Part shown: positions 26,950 to 37,100 of the stretch, in pieces | Layout of the letters: every line of letters starts with the position of its first letter | How positions within the stretch are numbered: the stretch's first letter is position 1 | From: Pseudomonadota bacterium | GTDB lineage: Bacteria > Pseudomonadota > Gammaproteobacteria > Burkholderiales > Burkholderiaceae_C | Assembly: GCA_029780695.1 (NCBI GenBank) | Contig: JAKOYD010000041.1 | Coordinates: 1 to 64,000 of the forward strand | Direction: 5' to 3' | Length of the DNA: 64,000 nt | Program-made: the position numbers and the translations under genes | Notes under the pieces: model-generated | Databases searched by the model: none | The model's input: the letters and a program-made list of their open reading frames with translations, nothing else | Told to the model about the DNA's origin: nothing

Positions 26950-28008
26950 TCAAGCCGCCTTGCGCAGAAAACCTTGCTGACCGCCGTTGCGGTTGGGTGC
27001 GAAGCCGTTGGCCAACAAGGATTCCTCGACCGTGTCGTAGAAGACGCCGATGCGGCAGATCTCGCGCGCCTGCTTGGCGGTGGCGATGGGGCGGCCGAAC
27101 TCGCGCGAGATGCGCACCAGTTGCTCGATCTGCTCCACCGTACTCATCCGCTCGGTGCGCGACTGGTTCCACAGGTTGTCTTCGATGCCGCAGCGCACGT
27201 GCAGGCCCATGGCGATGCCCATCATGTTGATCGGCAGCACGTTGCGCATCGAGCTTTCCACCGTCAGCACGGCGCCGTCGGGCGTAGCGCGCACAAAGTT
27301 GGCCAGGTTGTAGATGTTGGGCGCGTCCATGCCGCCACCGATGGCGACCCAGTTCATCACCAGCGGCCCCTTGTAGATGCCGCGCCGCATCAGGCGCTCG
27401 ACCGACTCGAAGCTATTGATGTTGTAGCACTGGAAGGCGCTCTGGATGCCTGCCGCATTGAGCCGGCGGATGTGCTCCTCCGCCCAGCCCGGTTGCGCCG
27501 GCACCGTCATTTCCTTGTAGGCGTGGTAGACCTCGGGGTCTTCCATCGACGTGCCCTTGATGTCCGCGTCTTCCCAATGCTCGACCACGTTCATCTGCGA
27601 GGTGTTGATGGTGACCGTGACCTGGTCCGGCTTGGGCTCCAGTTCGGCCAGCATGTGGCGCGTGTCGTCGCTCAGCCATTTGGCGGCCGCGCCTTCCGTT
27701 TCGGGCGCGAAGCTGATCGAGCCGCCGACCTGGATGATCATCTCGGGCACCGCCTTGCGCACGCCGGCAATCAGCTCGTTGAACTTGGACAGGCGCTTGC
27801 TCCCCTTGCCGTCCAGTTCGCGCACGTGCAGGTGCAGCACGGTCGCGCCGGCGTTGTAGCAGTCCACGGCTTTCTGGATCTGCTCCTCCATCGTCACCGG
27901 AATGTCTTCGGGAAAATCGGAAGGCACCCAGGCCGGCGCGTAGGGCGCGGCGGTGATGATCAGGGGTGGCTGGTTTTCGGGGTAAAGGGCACCGTCGAGA
28001 AAGTTCAT
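26950..28008 (-). CDS. Beta-keto acid cleavage enzyme (BKACE, DUF849), copy 2
   Basis: Second BKACE of 352 residues, only distantly similar to copy 1. The metal-binding HLHVREL (about 60-66) follows AGATVLHLH; the late glutamate is in VRCGIEDNLW, and PLIITAAPYAPAW opens the fold. The central part has VTVTINTSQMNVVEHWED and an insert of about 40 residues relative to copy 1. The substrate-pocket residues therefore differ between the two, so different beta-keto acids, or two successive steps, are likely. TGAGG lies nine bases before the ATG. It sits between the Bug receptor and the TauD-like gene on the same strand. Confidence 0.9.
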   Translation of the reverse strand: MNFLDGALYPENQPPLIITAAPYAPAWVPSDFPEDIPVTMEEQIQKAVDCYNAGATVLHLHVRELDGKGSKRLSKFNELIAGVRKAVPEMIIQVGGSISFAPETEGAAAKWLSDDTRHMLAELEPKPDQVTVTINTSQMNVVEHWEDADIKGTSMEDPEVYHAYKEMTVPAQPGWAEEHIRRLNAAGIQSAFQCYNINSFESVERLMRRGIYKGPLVMNWVAIGGGMDAPNIYNLANFVRATPDGAVLTVESSMRNVLPINMMGIAMGLHVRCGIEDNLWNQSRTERMSTVEQIEQLVRISREFGRPIATAKQAREICRIGVFYDTVEESLLANGFAPNRNGGQQGFLRKAA

Positions 28009-28078
28009 GACTTCGACCTCAGGAAAAGGGTGAAACGAAGGGGTGACTCAGCTTGCGGGCAGTCGCTTGCGTGTCGCG

Positions 28079-28984
28079 TCAGAACGGGGCGTCGCCCATG
28101 ATGGCGGCGCGCTCCATCTTGCGGGTGCAGGGTGGATAGTCCATGACGGCGTAGTGCTGCACCGAACGGTTGTCCCACATGGCCACGTCGTTCGGCTGCC
28201 AGCGCCAGCGCACCTGGTATTCGGGAATTTGCGCCTGGCTGATCAGGTAAGCGAGCAGGCTGGACGCACCGGGGCTGTAGTCCTGGCCGTAGCGCACGTG
28301 GGCTGCGGTATGGAAGTTCGTGAAATGCGTGGTGAAACCGTTGACGAAAAGGATTTTTTCGCCGGATTCCGGGTGCGTGCGCACCACCGGATGCTCGGCG
28401 TCGGGAAATTGCGCCTTCAGCGCCAGGCGTTTCTCGATCGGCATCGCCGCGCCAAAGCTGGCTTCGATGCTGTGGCGCGCGCGCAGGTGGGCGATCTGGT
28501 CCTTGATGTGCTGCGGCAGCTTTTCGTAAGCCAGGCGCATGTTGGCCCACATCGTGTCGCCGCCCACTTCTGGCCGCTCGATGCAGCGCAGCACACACGC
28601 CATGGGCGGCTTTTCGCGCCAGGTGGCATCGGCATGCCAGCTGTTTTCATAGCGCTCGGCCGGGCTTTGCGCGCTGCGGTAGACGAGCACGAGGCCAGGG
28701 TGGTCGGGGTCACTGCCCACCACGGGGTGATCCTCCAGTTCGCCGAAGTGGCGCGCGAAGCCGACGTGCTCGGACCGCTGGATGTTCTGGCCCCGGAAGA
28801 ACAGCACGCCGTATTGCACCAGCAGCGCACGGATCTCGTCGGCCAGGCCTGCGTCGCGCGAAGCGTCGCCCAGGTTCACGTTGCGCAATTCGGCGCCAAT
28901 GGCGCATGTGACGGGGTGGACCTGAATGCCGCGCGTCAATACGGCGGGTGCCTTTGCAGCCGGTTGGGCAGTGGCGGTGCTCAT
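28079..28984 (-). CDS. TauD/TfdA-family 2-oxoglutarate-dependent dioxygenase
   Basis: Fe(II)/2-oxoglutarate oxygenase of 301 residues. The iron ligands are H117 and D119 (WHADATW) and H277 (RSVQHYA); R288 lies eleven residues after H277, the spacing of the 2-oxoglutarate-binding Arg in TauD, and R292 matches the second conserved Arg. The family hydroxylates taurine, 2,4-D, gamma-butyrobetaine and other small acids, often causing C-S or C-O bond cleavage. AAGGAGA lies close before the ATG at 28984. It is the first structural gene of the operon read towards 21196. The substrate is unknown; sulfonates, aryloxyacids and quaternary-amine acids are the main options. Confidence 0.9.
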   Translation of the reverse strand: MSTATAQPAAKAPAVLTRGIQVHPVTCAIGAELRNVNLGDASRDAGLADEIRALLVQYGVLFFRGQNIQRSEHVGFARHFGELEDHPVVGSDPDHPGLVLVYRSAQSPAERYENSWHADATWREKPPMACVLRCIERPEVGGDTMWANMRLAYEKLPQHIKDQIAHLRARHSIEASFGAAMPIEKRLALKAQFPDAEHPVVRTHPESGEKILFVNGFTTHFTNFHTAAHVRYGQDYSPGASSLLAYLISQAQIPEYQVRWRWQPNDVAMWDNRSVQHYAVMDYPPCTRKMERAAIMGDAPF

Positions 28985-29066
28985 CTTTCGTCTCCTTCTT
29001 GTGCAGCCCTGGAAATGGGCCATGCACTCATTGATGACGTAGATTAGCCCTGACCGGGCAGCCGCG

Positions 29067-29110
29067 CCCCCTACTTGAAGGAGGGGTGGGGCGGAAGGGC
29101 TGCGCAGCCC
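29067..29110. repeat. GC-rich hairpin and palindrome between regulator and dioxygenase
   Basis: CCCCCTACTTGAAGGAGGGG (29067-29086) is a near-copy of the hairpin at 16801-16819. It is followed by the perfect palindrome GGGCTGCGCAGCCC (29097-29110), just after the regulator stop. It may end the regulator transcript, though no T-run is present. Confidence 0.5.
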
Positions 29111-29117
29111 GGCGCTG

Positions 29118-31925
29118 TCAGGCGGGCGAGTCGATCAGGCCCAGAATCCGCGCCCGTTGCACCACCTGTTTGCGCGTACCGGCATCCAGCTTGAAGAACA
29201 GGTTCTTCACGTGCCACTTGATGGTGGTTTCGCCCACGTCCATGGCGCGGCCGATTTCCTTGTTCGACAGGTTGCGCGCCAGCAGCAGCAGCACTTCGCG
29301 CTCCTTCGGGGTCAGCACGCCGCCTTGCTGCGCGGCGGCCACCGGGGCGGGCCGCGGCGGCGCTGTTTCCGCATGCAAAGACACCGGTTGTTGCGTGCGC
29401 TCGTCCGACAAGGTGGCCATCCAGGCGGCCAGGTCGGGGTGCGCGTCGGTCAGCACGCGGCGCAGGCCGTAGGTGGAAGCCAGGTCGAACGCTTCGCGCA
29501 CCAGGTGTTCTGAATCTTGGCCGCAGCGCGCCAGTGCGAAGGCGCGCAAGCCCAGTAATTCGATGTGCAGGCGGCCGAGCTTGACTTCTCGCGCGTATTC
29601 ATCGGCGCGCGCCAGTGGCGCCAGCGCTTCGCGCCATTGTTTGGCTGCAATGGCCGCATACCCTTGCGCCTGGTCACGCAGCGCCTGCACGCTTCGGTGC
29701 CACACCGGGCCGCGCGCAGGCGCGCCGGCGATGCCGGTTTCCTGCTGGATGAGCGCATCGATTTGTGCGCACAGGTCTCGGCAGGTCTGGGCGCGGTAGG
29801 CGCGCGCGTGCAGGCGCACCTGCTCCAGCAGGCTGGCTATCCGCAGGCGGGGCAGGCTGCGCGCCGCCGCCGTGGCGTCCAGCGCGCCCAGCAGTTCCAG
29901 CGCGCGGTGCTCGGCGCCATCGGCCAGGGCCACGCGCGCAGCCGTCCGATAGGCCAGCAGCAGCGCCTCGGGAAGCCCGCTGTGCTCCAGGATGTCGAGC
30001 CGGTCAGCCAGCAGCGCGGCCGCCTCGGCGGGCCGGTCGCCTTCCCAGGCCGTGGCCGCCAGCAGCGCCGCCAGCATGCAGCTGAAACGGTTGCGACGCC
30101 CCAGTTCCGCCTCGATGCTGGCCAGCGCGGGCTTGAGCACCTGCGCCGCCTGCTGCACCTGGCCCTCCCAGATGTAGCTCAGGCCGGTGATCAGCTCGCT
30201 CCAGCGGCCAATGTAGGCGTAGCCGTCGGCGCGTGCTTCCAGTGGCGTCTGTTGCAGAAACAGGCGGGCCTGCGCGGGCTGCCCTGCCAGTAGCGCGCGG
30301 TAGCCCATGCGGTTGGCATAAACCCGGGCAAGCAGGCTGTCTTTCACCGGCGCGGCGTCGGCCCAGGGCTCATGCAGGGCGATGAAGCGATCCATGTCGT
30401 CCGCGAACACGGCCGCCCCGCTAAGAATCAATGCGCACTCGCGCCGCACCGCGTCGCCCACGTCGGGCAGGGCGAGAATGCGCTGGACATAGCGCTCTGC
30501 CTCGGCATGGCGCTCGCTCGAGGCCAGCGTCCACGCGACCGCCAACAACAGGCGCGGGCGCCGGTCCAGTTCGTCTGCCGGCATGTCTTCCAGCCAGGTC
30601 AGCACGGCGCCTTGCCGGCCCCGCTGCATCAGCGATTCATAGAGACTGCGCTCGGCCAGGTCATACGCCACCTGGTGCTGGCCCGCCGCCAGCGCATGCC
30701 GTGCGGCCGCATCCAGAAAGCCTTGGTCGGCCAGCCAGCCGGCCGCACGCGCATGGGCGTGCTGGCGCTGCTCGGCGGGCAGGGTGCCGAAGTGCTCGCG
30801 CAGCGCGTCGCGCACCACCGCGTGCATGCGCCGCCACACGCCGCCCTCTGCGCTGACGAAGACCGGTGTTTCCAGGCTCAAGCGCGCCAGGCGGTCAGAC
30901 GCGTCGGCGTCGTCGGTCACCACGCGGCACAGGTCGGGATGCAGGTGGTCGAGGATGGCGATGCGTACCAGAAAATCGCGGTCTTCCGTGGCCAGGTTGG
31001 CCAGCAGCAAGGCCACAAGCTGGCCTTGCATTTCGCTGCCGAGCAGCGCCATGCCCGTCACCCCGGCGCTGGCATCGCCGCTGCGCAGCACCACGCTGAG
31101 CGCCAGCTGGAGCCCGAGCGCCCACCCCTCCGTCAAGGCATGCAGCCGCGCGGCGATGCTGCGGTCGACCCGCGCGCCCGCCCGCGCCTGCACCAGTTGC
31201 AGCGTTTCGTCCAGATCGAAGCGCATCAGCGCCGGATCGACCACCACGCATTGGCCATAGGCGATCAAGTCGTCCAGATCGATGCGCCATTCGGGCCGCG
31301 CGGCGATCACGGTGCGCAGGTTGGATGGCGCCTGGCGCAGCAGGTAGAGCAGCGTGTCGCGCGATGCCGCGGGCAGCTTTTCGGCTTCGTCCACGATCAG
31401 CACCACGTCCAGGGCTGACTGCGCCAGTTCGGCCATGAAGACGGTCACGTGTTCAAGCGGGTCGTCGCCGTCAAATTCGATGGCCGCCTGCCCGAAGGAG
31501 GCACGCCCCGACGCCACGCGCACCGCCAAGGCCACGCACTGCACCAGGCGATGCGGGTCATCGCGTGTCTGCGCAGATAACCAGGCGACGGCGACGCCCA
31601 TCGACTGGACTTCCTTGCGCCACTGGGCCAGCAGGGAGGTCTTGCCAAACCCTGCTGGCGCCTGAACCATCAGGATCGCCGCGTCCCGCAGCGCATCAGC
31701 CTGCGTCGTCAGGCGCGCACGCGGCACCAGATTGCGTGGCACACGCGGTGGCGTGACCTTGAGGAGCAGGTCCTGATAGGCGACCGCGCGGCCGGAGGTG
31801 ATGGATCGACTTGCCAAAGCTGCCTGTTCGCGATGGGGGCTGCGGGCATTTTCCGGCAAGACGCATGCCGTTGGACGCCAGCGTTTTCCCGAGCGTGGCC
31901 AGGATGGCATGCACCCCCAATCCAA
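29118..31925 (-). CDS. MalT-type LuxR-family ATP-dependent transcriptional activator
   Basis: Large STAND-class regulator of 935 residues. The ATPase Walker A is APAGFGKTS (about 89-97), with Walker-B-like VVLIVDEAEKL about 85 residues later; the middle is a long run of TPR-like helices (about 430-830); the C-terminal LuxR helix-turn-helix (about 865-930) includes LTPKEREVLLLLARNLSNKE and VGETTIKWHVKNLFFKLDA. Such proteins bind an inducer through the sensor repeats, oligomerise with ATP and activate nearby operons. It lies directly upstream of, and on the same strand as, the TauD-BKACE operon and is its probable regulator. The family core begins near residue 53 (LLLKVTPPRVPRNLV), so the first ~50 residues may not be translated; no better start was found. 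Confidence 0.88.
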   Translation of the reverse strand: MDWGCMPSWPRSGKRWRPTACVLPENARSPHREQAALASRSITSGRAVAYQDLLLKVTPPRVPRNLVPRARLTTQADALRDAAILMVQAPAGFGKTSLLAQWRKEVQSMGVAVAWLSAQTRDDPHRLVQCVALAVRVASGRASFGQAAIEFDGDDPLEHVTVFMAELAQSALDVVLIVDEAEKLPAASRDTLLYLLRQAPSNLRTVIAARPEWRIDLDDLIAYGQCVVVDPALMRFDLDETLQLVQARAGARVDRSIAARLHALTEGWALGLQLALSVVLRSGDASAGVTGMALLGSEMQGQLVALLLANLATEDRDFLVRIAILDHLHPDLCRVVTDDADASDRLARLSLETPVFVSAEGGVWRRMHAVVRDALREHFGTLPAEQRQHAHARAAGWLADQGFLDAAARHALAAGQHQVAYDLAERSLYESLMQRGRQGAVLTWLEDMPADELDRRPRLLLAVAWTLASSERHAEAERYVQRILALPDVGDAVRRECALILSGAAVFADDMDRFIALHEPWADAAPVKDSLLARVYANRMGYRALLAGQPAQARLFLQQTPLEARADGYAYIGRWSELITGLSYIWEGQVQQAAQVLKPALASIEAELGRRNRFSCMLAALLAATAWEGDRPAEAAALLADRLDILEHSGLPEALLLAYRTAARVALADGAEHRALELLGALDATAAARSLPRLRIASLLEQVRLHARAYRAQTCRDLCAQIDALIQQETGIAGAPARGPVWHRSVQALRDQAQGYAAIAAKQWREALAPLARADEYAREVKLGRLHIELLGLRAFALARCGQDSEHLVREAFDLASTYGLRRVLTDAHPDLAAWMATLSDERTQQPVSLHAETAPPRPAPVAAAQQGGVLTPKEREVLLLLARNLSNKEIGRAMDVGETTIKWHVKNLFFKLDAGTRKQVVQRARILGLIDSPA

Positions 31926-31977
31926 GTGGGCAGGGGTAATCGCGCAGAAGGCGGTCAGCCGGCCGTGACGGTCTGGG

Positions 31978-33327
31978 TCAGGCCGCCGCCTCAGCGCGCT
32001 GCGCCACCGCGCCGCGCAGCGAATGCGGCAGCGCCTCGGTGATGGTGACGTCGATCATGTGGCCGACCAGGCGCGCGCTGTGGGGGCCGCCGTCGAAGTT
32101 GACGATGCGGTTGCATTCGGTGCGGCCCATCAGCTCCTGCGGGTTCTTGCGCGACGGCCCTTCGACCAGAATGCGCTGCACGGTGCCGACGCGGCGGGCG
32201 CCGATGGCGCGCACGTTCTGTTCGATGGTGGCTTGGAGGTGCTGCAGGCGCTTCAGCTTCACGTCGTGCGGCGTGTCGTCGGCCAGGTTGGCGGCGGGCG
32301 TGCCGGGGCGCGGGCTGAAGATGAAGCTGAAAGACGCGTCGTAACCCACGTCGTCGATCAGTTTCATCATCTTGCCGAAGTCGTCTTCGGACTCGCCCGG
32401 AAAGCCGACGATAAAGTCGCTGCTCAAGCTGATGCCCGGCCGCACGGCGCGCAGCTTGCGGATGATGCTCTTGTATTCCATCGCGGTATAGCCACGCTTC
32501 ATCGCCATCAGGACGCGGTCGCTGCCGTGCTGAACGGGCAGGTGCAGGTGGCTCACCAGTTGAGGCACCTTGGCGTAGACGTCGATCAACCGCTGCGTGA
32601 ATTCGTTGGGGTGGCTGGTGGTGTAGCGGATGCGCTCGATGCCGGGGATTTCGGCCACGTATTCGATCAGCAGGGCAAAGTCGGCGATCTCGTGGGTGTC
32701 GCCCATCTTGCCGCGGTAGGCATTGACGTTCTGGCCCAGCAGCGTCACCTCTTTCACGCCCTGATCGGCCAGCCCGGCAACTTCGGTCAGCACGTCGTCG
32801 AAGGGGCGCGAAAACTCCTCGCCGCGCGTGTAGGGCACCACGCAATAGCTACAGTATTTAGAGCAACCCTCCATGATCGAGACGAAGGCGCTGGCGCCCT
32901 CGACGCGCGCCGGCGGCAGGTGGTCGAACTTCTCGATTTCGGGAAAGCGGATGTCGACCTGTGGGCGCTGCTGCTGCTCGCGCTGCGACAGCAACTCGGG
33001 CAGGCGGTGCAAGGTCTGCGGGCCGAACACCACGTCCACGTAGGGCGCGCGACGGATGATTTCATCGCCCTCCTGGCTGGCCACGCAGCCGCCGACGCCG
33101 ATCAGCACGCCCTTCTTCTTGAGGTGCTTTACGCGGCCCAGGTCGCTGAATACTTTCTCCTGCGCCTTCTCGCGCACCGAGCAGGTGTTGAACAGGATCA
33201 GGTCGGCCGCCTCGGGGTCGTCGGTCGGCTCGTAGCCCTGGGCGGCGCCCAGCACGTCGGCCATCTTGTCCGAGTCGTACTCGTTCATCTGGCAGCCGAA
33301 GGTCTTGATGAAAACTTTGCGGGACAT
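31978..33327 (-). CDS. miaB: tRNA-2-methylthio-N6-dimethylallyladenosine synthase MiaB
   Basis: Radical-SAM methylthiotransferase that modifies A37 of tRNAs reading U-starting codons. The 449-residue protein has the N-terminal UPF0004 domain with cysteines in [26 protein letters not shown] and [11 protein letters not shown] (auxiliary cluster); the radical-SAM motif [15 protein letters not shown]; and a C-terminal TRAM domain. The ATG at 33327 gives the canonical start [15 protein letters not shown]. The usual downstream phoH-ybeY genes are not adjacent. Confidence 0.96.
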   Translation of the reverse strand: MSRKVFIKTFGCQMNEYDSDKMADVLGAAQGYEPTDDPEAADLILFNTCSVREKAQEKVFSDLGRVKHLKKKGVLIGVGGCVASQEGDEIIRRAPYVDVVFGPQTLHRLPELLSQREQQQRPQVDIRFPEIEKFDHLPPARVEGASAFVSIMEGCSKYCSYCVVPYTRGEEFSRPFDDVLTEVAGLADQGVKEVTLLGQNVNAYRGKMGDTHEIADFALLIEYVAEIPGIERIRYTTSHPNEFTQRLIDVYAKVPQLVSHLHLPVQHGSDRVLMAMKRGYTAMEYKSIIRKLRAVRPGISLSSDFIVGFPGESEDDFGKMMKLIDDVGYDASFSFIFSPRPGTPAANLADDTPHDVKLKRLQHLQATIEQNVRAIGARRVGTVQRILVEGPSRKNPQELMGRTECNRIVNFDGGPHSARLVGHMIDVTITEALPHSLRGAVAQRAEAAA

Positions 33328-33401
33328 GGCGTGTCTCCGGGGGGAAAGAGTGAAAAGAGTCCCGCGCCCGCGCGGCAGGCCGGGTGGCGCCCAAGCGGCT
33401 T

Positions 33402-33809
33402 TCAGTTGCGGTAGATCAGCGGATCGGCCGGCGTGTCGGGCGTGGCCGTGACGCCCAGACGCGGGCGCAGCGGCCGCTCGGCCTCGGCCGGCGTCAGCAG
33501 CCAGACTTCGCGCACCAGATGGGCCGGGTCGCGCAGGTAATTGGCGGTAAAAGTCTTGCCGCGCAGCGAGCCAGTCAGCGCGATGGTGTTGCGCTCGGTG
33601 CGCACAATGGCCCCCGGCGCCAGGCGTTCGCGCTTGTCGTTCAGCACCACGTCGTGCGTGCCGGTGAAGGTGATGCTGCCGCGCTCGACCTTCTGCGGAA
33701 ACAGCCGCTGCGCCTGTGCGTCGATGGAAAACAGCGCCGCAGCGGGCGCCAAGCATGCGCCAGCAGCTATCAAAAATGAAGTAATAGCGGATTTCGAGCA
33801 GCGGTTCAT
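33402..33809 (-). CDS. Conserved small periplasmic protein, function unknown
   Basis: A 135-residue exported protein with a signal peptide of about 33 residues ending AQAQR. The mature part begins [19 protein letters not shown] and is rich in beta-strand pattern ([20 protein letters not shown]), with [20 protein letters not shown] and a closing [17 protein letters not shown]. No family name is recognised; the pattern is typical of small envelope proteins conserved next to miaB in related genomes, but that is memory rather than proof. A dispersed repeat (33741-33790) encodes much of the signal peptide ([11 protein letters not shown]), so the export signal has absorbed the repeat. Confidence 0.68.
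   Translation of the reverse strand: MNRCSKSAITSFLIAAGACLAPAAALFSIDAQAQRLFPQKVERGSITFTGTHDVVLNDKRERLAPGAIVRTERNTIALTGSLRGKTFTANYLRDPAHLVREVWLLTPAEAERPLRPRLGVTATPDTPADPLIYRN
33741..33790 (-). repeat. Dispersed GATAGCTG repeat in a signal-peptide coding region
   Basis: Minus strand: GCTATTACTTCATTTTTGAT then AGCTGCTGGCGCATGCTTGG. Core and A/T-rich lead match the family; the second half is shortened. Confidence 0.65.
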
Positions 33810-34158
33810 GGTATCTGTCCAGAGGCTGTTGAAATGGGGATGAAGGGCCTGATTCTACGCGGCCGGCCCTTGGCGGCGCCCACACGCGCCCGCGCGGGCG
33901 GGCCACCGCAGCTGCGCACGGTGGGGTTGCCCGATGGGCGGGATCTGGTGCGCCGACTAAACGCAATTCGCGATTTTTAGGACAAGAAAATACGGCTTGG
34001 CCGCTCTTGCATCCAGCGCAAGCAGCTATGGTTTAAGTAGCAAACAGGGGTCTCTATCACAGACGCAAGCACCCAGATCAGCCCGCTCCGATGCAAGAAT
34101 GGAGGATTGGCTGCCGCGTGCGTGTGGACCTCGGCAGCATCGACTGCGGAGCGAACCC
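33810..34158. other. 349-base gap upstream of the ribonucleotide reductase
   Basis: No coding sequence is supported. The gap holds a GC-rich part with a CCACCG...CGGTGG stem (33903-33924), a dispersed repeat copy (33997-34046) and, near the end, GGAG before the reductase ATG. No NrdR box and no convincing cobalamin riboswitch was recognised. Confidence 0.5.
33997..34046 (-). repeat. Dispersed GATAGCTG repeat upstream of nrdJ
   Basis: Minus strand: GTTTGCTACTTAAACCATAG then CTGCTTGCGCTGGATGCAAG. Intergenic copy, about 110 bases before the reductase start. Confidence 0.65.
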
Positions 34159-37100
34159 ATGAAACGAGATTCCCTGCCAACCGCCCAGCCAGCGGCGCAC
34201 GTGCAGCCCATCAGCCGCGATGTGCTGGCCGAAAAATACTTCAAGCCCGGCGAAACCAGTCTGGAACAGCTCTATGGCCGCGTGGCGCGCGCCCTGGCCA
34301 GCGTTGAAAAGCCCGAGCTGCGCGCCGAATGGGAACAAAAGTTCCTGTCCAACCTGAGGGCGGGCGCCATTGGCGCCGGCCGCATCATGAGCGCGGCCGG
34401 CACCGACATCCAGGCCACGCTCATCAACTGCTTTGTGCAGCCGGTGGGCGACGCCATTCAGGGCTTTGACGCCGACGGCTACCCCGGCATTTACGAAGCC
34501 CTGCGCGAATCCGCCGAAACCATGCGGCGCGGCGGTGGCGTCGGCTACGACTTCAGCCGCATCCGGCCCAAGGGCGCCGACGTGAAGGGTACGCATTCGA
34601 TTGCCAGCGGCCCGTGTTCGTACATGAACGTGTTCGACCAGAGCTGCTCCACGGTCGAAAGCGCCGGCGCGCGGCGTGGCGCGCAGATGGGCGTGCTGCG
34701 CATCGACCACCCGGACGTCATCGAATTCATCACTGCCAAGCGCACGCCCGGGCGCTGGAACAACTTCAACGTCTCGGTCGGCGTCAGCGACGCCTTCATG
34801 AAAGCCGTGGCCGAAGGCGCCGACTGGGAACTGGTGCACAAGGCCAAGCCCGGCCAGAAAGTGCTGGACAAGGGCGGCTACCAGCGCGCCGACGGCCAGT
34901 GGGTGTACCGCAAGCTGCCCGCGCGCGAGCTGTGGGACACCATCATGAAGTCCACCTACGACTTCGCCGAGCCGGGCATCCTGTTCCTCGACCAGATCGG
35001 GCGCGACAACAACCTGAACTACTGCGAGAAGATCGAGGCGACGAACCCGTGCGTGACTGCCGATGCCTGGGTGATGACGACACAAGGGCCTGCACAGGTG
35101 GTCGATCTCATTGGCCAACCATTTGAAGCCGTGGTGGACGGGGTGGCGTATCCGCTGCTGAGTCGGGGCTTCTTCAAGACTGGCCACCGTCCGGTCTTGG
35201 AACTGCGCACGAGCGAAGGCCAAAGCATGCGCCTGACCTGCGATCACAAGATTCGCCGCGTGGCCAAGCGCACGCGCTACATCATGCGCACGGAATGGGT
35301 GCAGGCGCAGCAGCTGCGGCCCGGCGACGAAGTCGTATTGCACAACCATCGCGCGATGGGCGGCTGGAACGGCGCAGGAACGGAAGCGGAAGGCTATCTG
35401 CTGGGTCTGCTGGTGGGTGACGGGGTGCTGAAAACCGACAAAGCCGTGCTGTCGGTGTGGGACGAGCGCTTCAAGGCCGTTGCCAATGGCGGCCCTGTGC
35501 CTGCGCACACTGGCGTGATGGCGGCGGCGTTGGCTGCCGTTCAGACACTGCCCCACCGAGCAGACTTTTCGGGCTGGCAACGCCCGCTGGCCGACCGCGG
35601 CGAAGTGCGACTGGCCTCGGCGGCGTTGCGAGACCTGGCTTTGCACCACGGCATGGCGCCTGGTGCCAAAGGTCTGACCCCATCCATGGAGCGCACCAGT
35701 GGTGCGTTTCACGCCGGGCTGCTGCGCGGCCTGTTCGATAGCGACGGCTCGGTGCAGGGCACGCAGAGCAAGGGTGTCAGCGTGCGCCTCGCGCAGAGCG
35801 ACCTGACCACCCTCCAGGCCGTGCAGCGCATGCTGATGCGCCTCGGCATCGTCAGCACGATCTACGATCAGCGGCGACCTGCTGGATCACGCATGCTGCC
35901 CGATGGCCAAGGGGGTCACGCTTTCTATGTGGTGGCTGCACAGCATGAACTGGTGATCAGTGGCGACAACCTGGCCGAGTTCGCCGAGCGGGTCGGCTTT
36001 GCCGACGACGCCAAGGCCGCGGCGCTCGAACGTGCGCTAAGCGGCTACCAGCGCCGTCTTAACCGTGAGCGCTTCGTCGCCACGGTCGAAGGCTTGACGC
36101 CTGACGGTTACGAAGACGTGTATGACGTCACCGTGGCCGACGTGCACGCCTTCGACGCCAACGGGTTGTACGTGCACAACTGCGGCGAGCAGCCATTACC
36201 CCCCTACGGCTGCTGCGACCTGGGCCCCATCATCCTGACGAACTTCGTGCAGCACCCGTTCGGCGCGGGCGGCGAACCGGCGTTCGACTTCGAGCGTTTC
36301 GAGCAGGTGGTGGCCACGCAGGTGCGCGCGCTCGACAACGTGCTGGACGTCACCTTCTGGCCGCTGGAGCAGCAGCGCGCCGAAAGCGCGGCCAAGCGCC
36401 GCATCGGTGTCGGCTTCACGGGGCTGGGCAACACGCTGACGATGCTGAAGCTGCGCTACGACCGCGCCGAAGGCCGCGACATGGCGACGCAGATCGCGCG
36501 CCGCATGCGCGACGCCGCCTACCGCGCATCGGTCGAGCTGGCCAAGGAAAAGGGCGCGTTCCCCCAATTCAACGCCGACGGCTACCTGGCGCCCGGCACC
36601 TTTGCCAGCCGTCTGCCGGACGACCTGCAGGCCGGCATTCGCCAGCACGGCATCCGCAACAGCCACCTGCTGTCGATTGCGCCCACCGGCACCGTCAGTC
36701 TGGCCTTTGCCGACAACGCCTCCAACGGCATCGAGCCGGCCTTCAGCTGGGGCTACAAGCGCAACAAGCGCGAAGCCGACGGCAGCAAGAGCAGCTACAC
36801 CGTCGAAGACCACGCCTTCCGTCTGTACCGCTCCTTGATCGATAGCACGGTAACGCCGGATGACGCGGGCAAGCTGCCCGAATACTTCGTCAACGCGCTG
36901 GAGATGACGGCACAGGAACACGTCGCCATGATGCAGGCGGTGCAGCCCTTCGTGGACACCAGCATCAGCAAGACCGTCAACATCCCCGAGGACTATCCGT
37001 ACGAGGACTTCAAGGACCTGTACCGCCAGGCGTGGACGGCGGGCCTGAAGGGCCTGGCCACCTACCGGCCCAACAGCATCCTGGGCGCGGTGCTCGAAAC

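Noticed and set aside
28979-29023. Longer N-terminus for the TauD-like protein (start at 29023)
   Set aside because: AAGGAGA fits the ATG at 28984, and the added residues are not part of the fold.
31785-31925. First ~47 residues of the MalT-type regulator as a real domain
   Set aside because: They match nothing and lack a good ribosome site. Kept in the coordinates only because no better start codon was found.
33328-33966. N-terminal extension of MiaB
   Set aside because: The family starts at the ATG at 33327; the extension runs antisense to, and overlaps, another gene on the same strand in a different frame.
33810-34158. Cobalamin riboswitch or NrdR boxes before nrdJ
   Set aside because: Looked for because the enzyme uses B12; no B12-box-like core or paired NrdR sites could be recognised. 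A covariance search would settle it.
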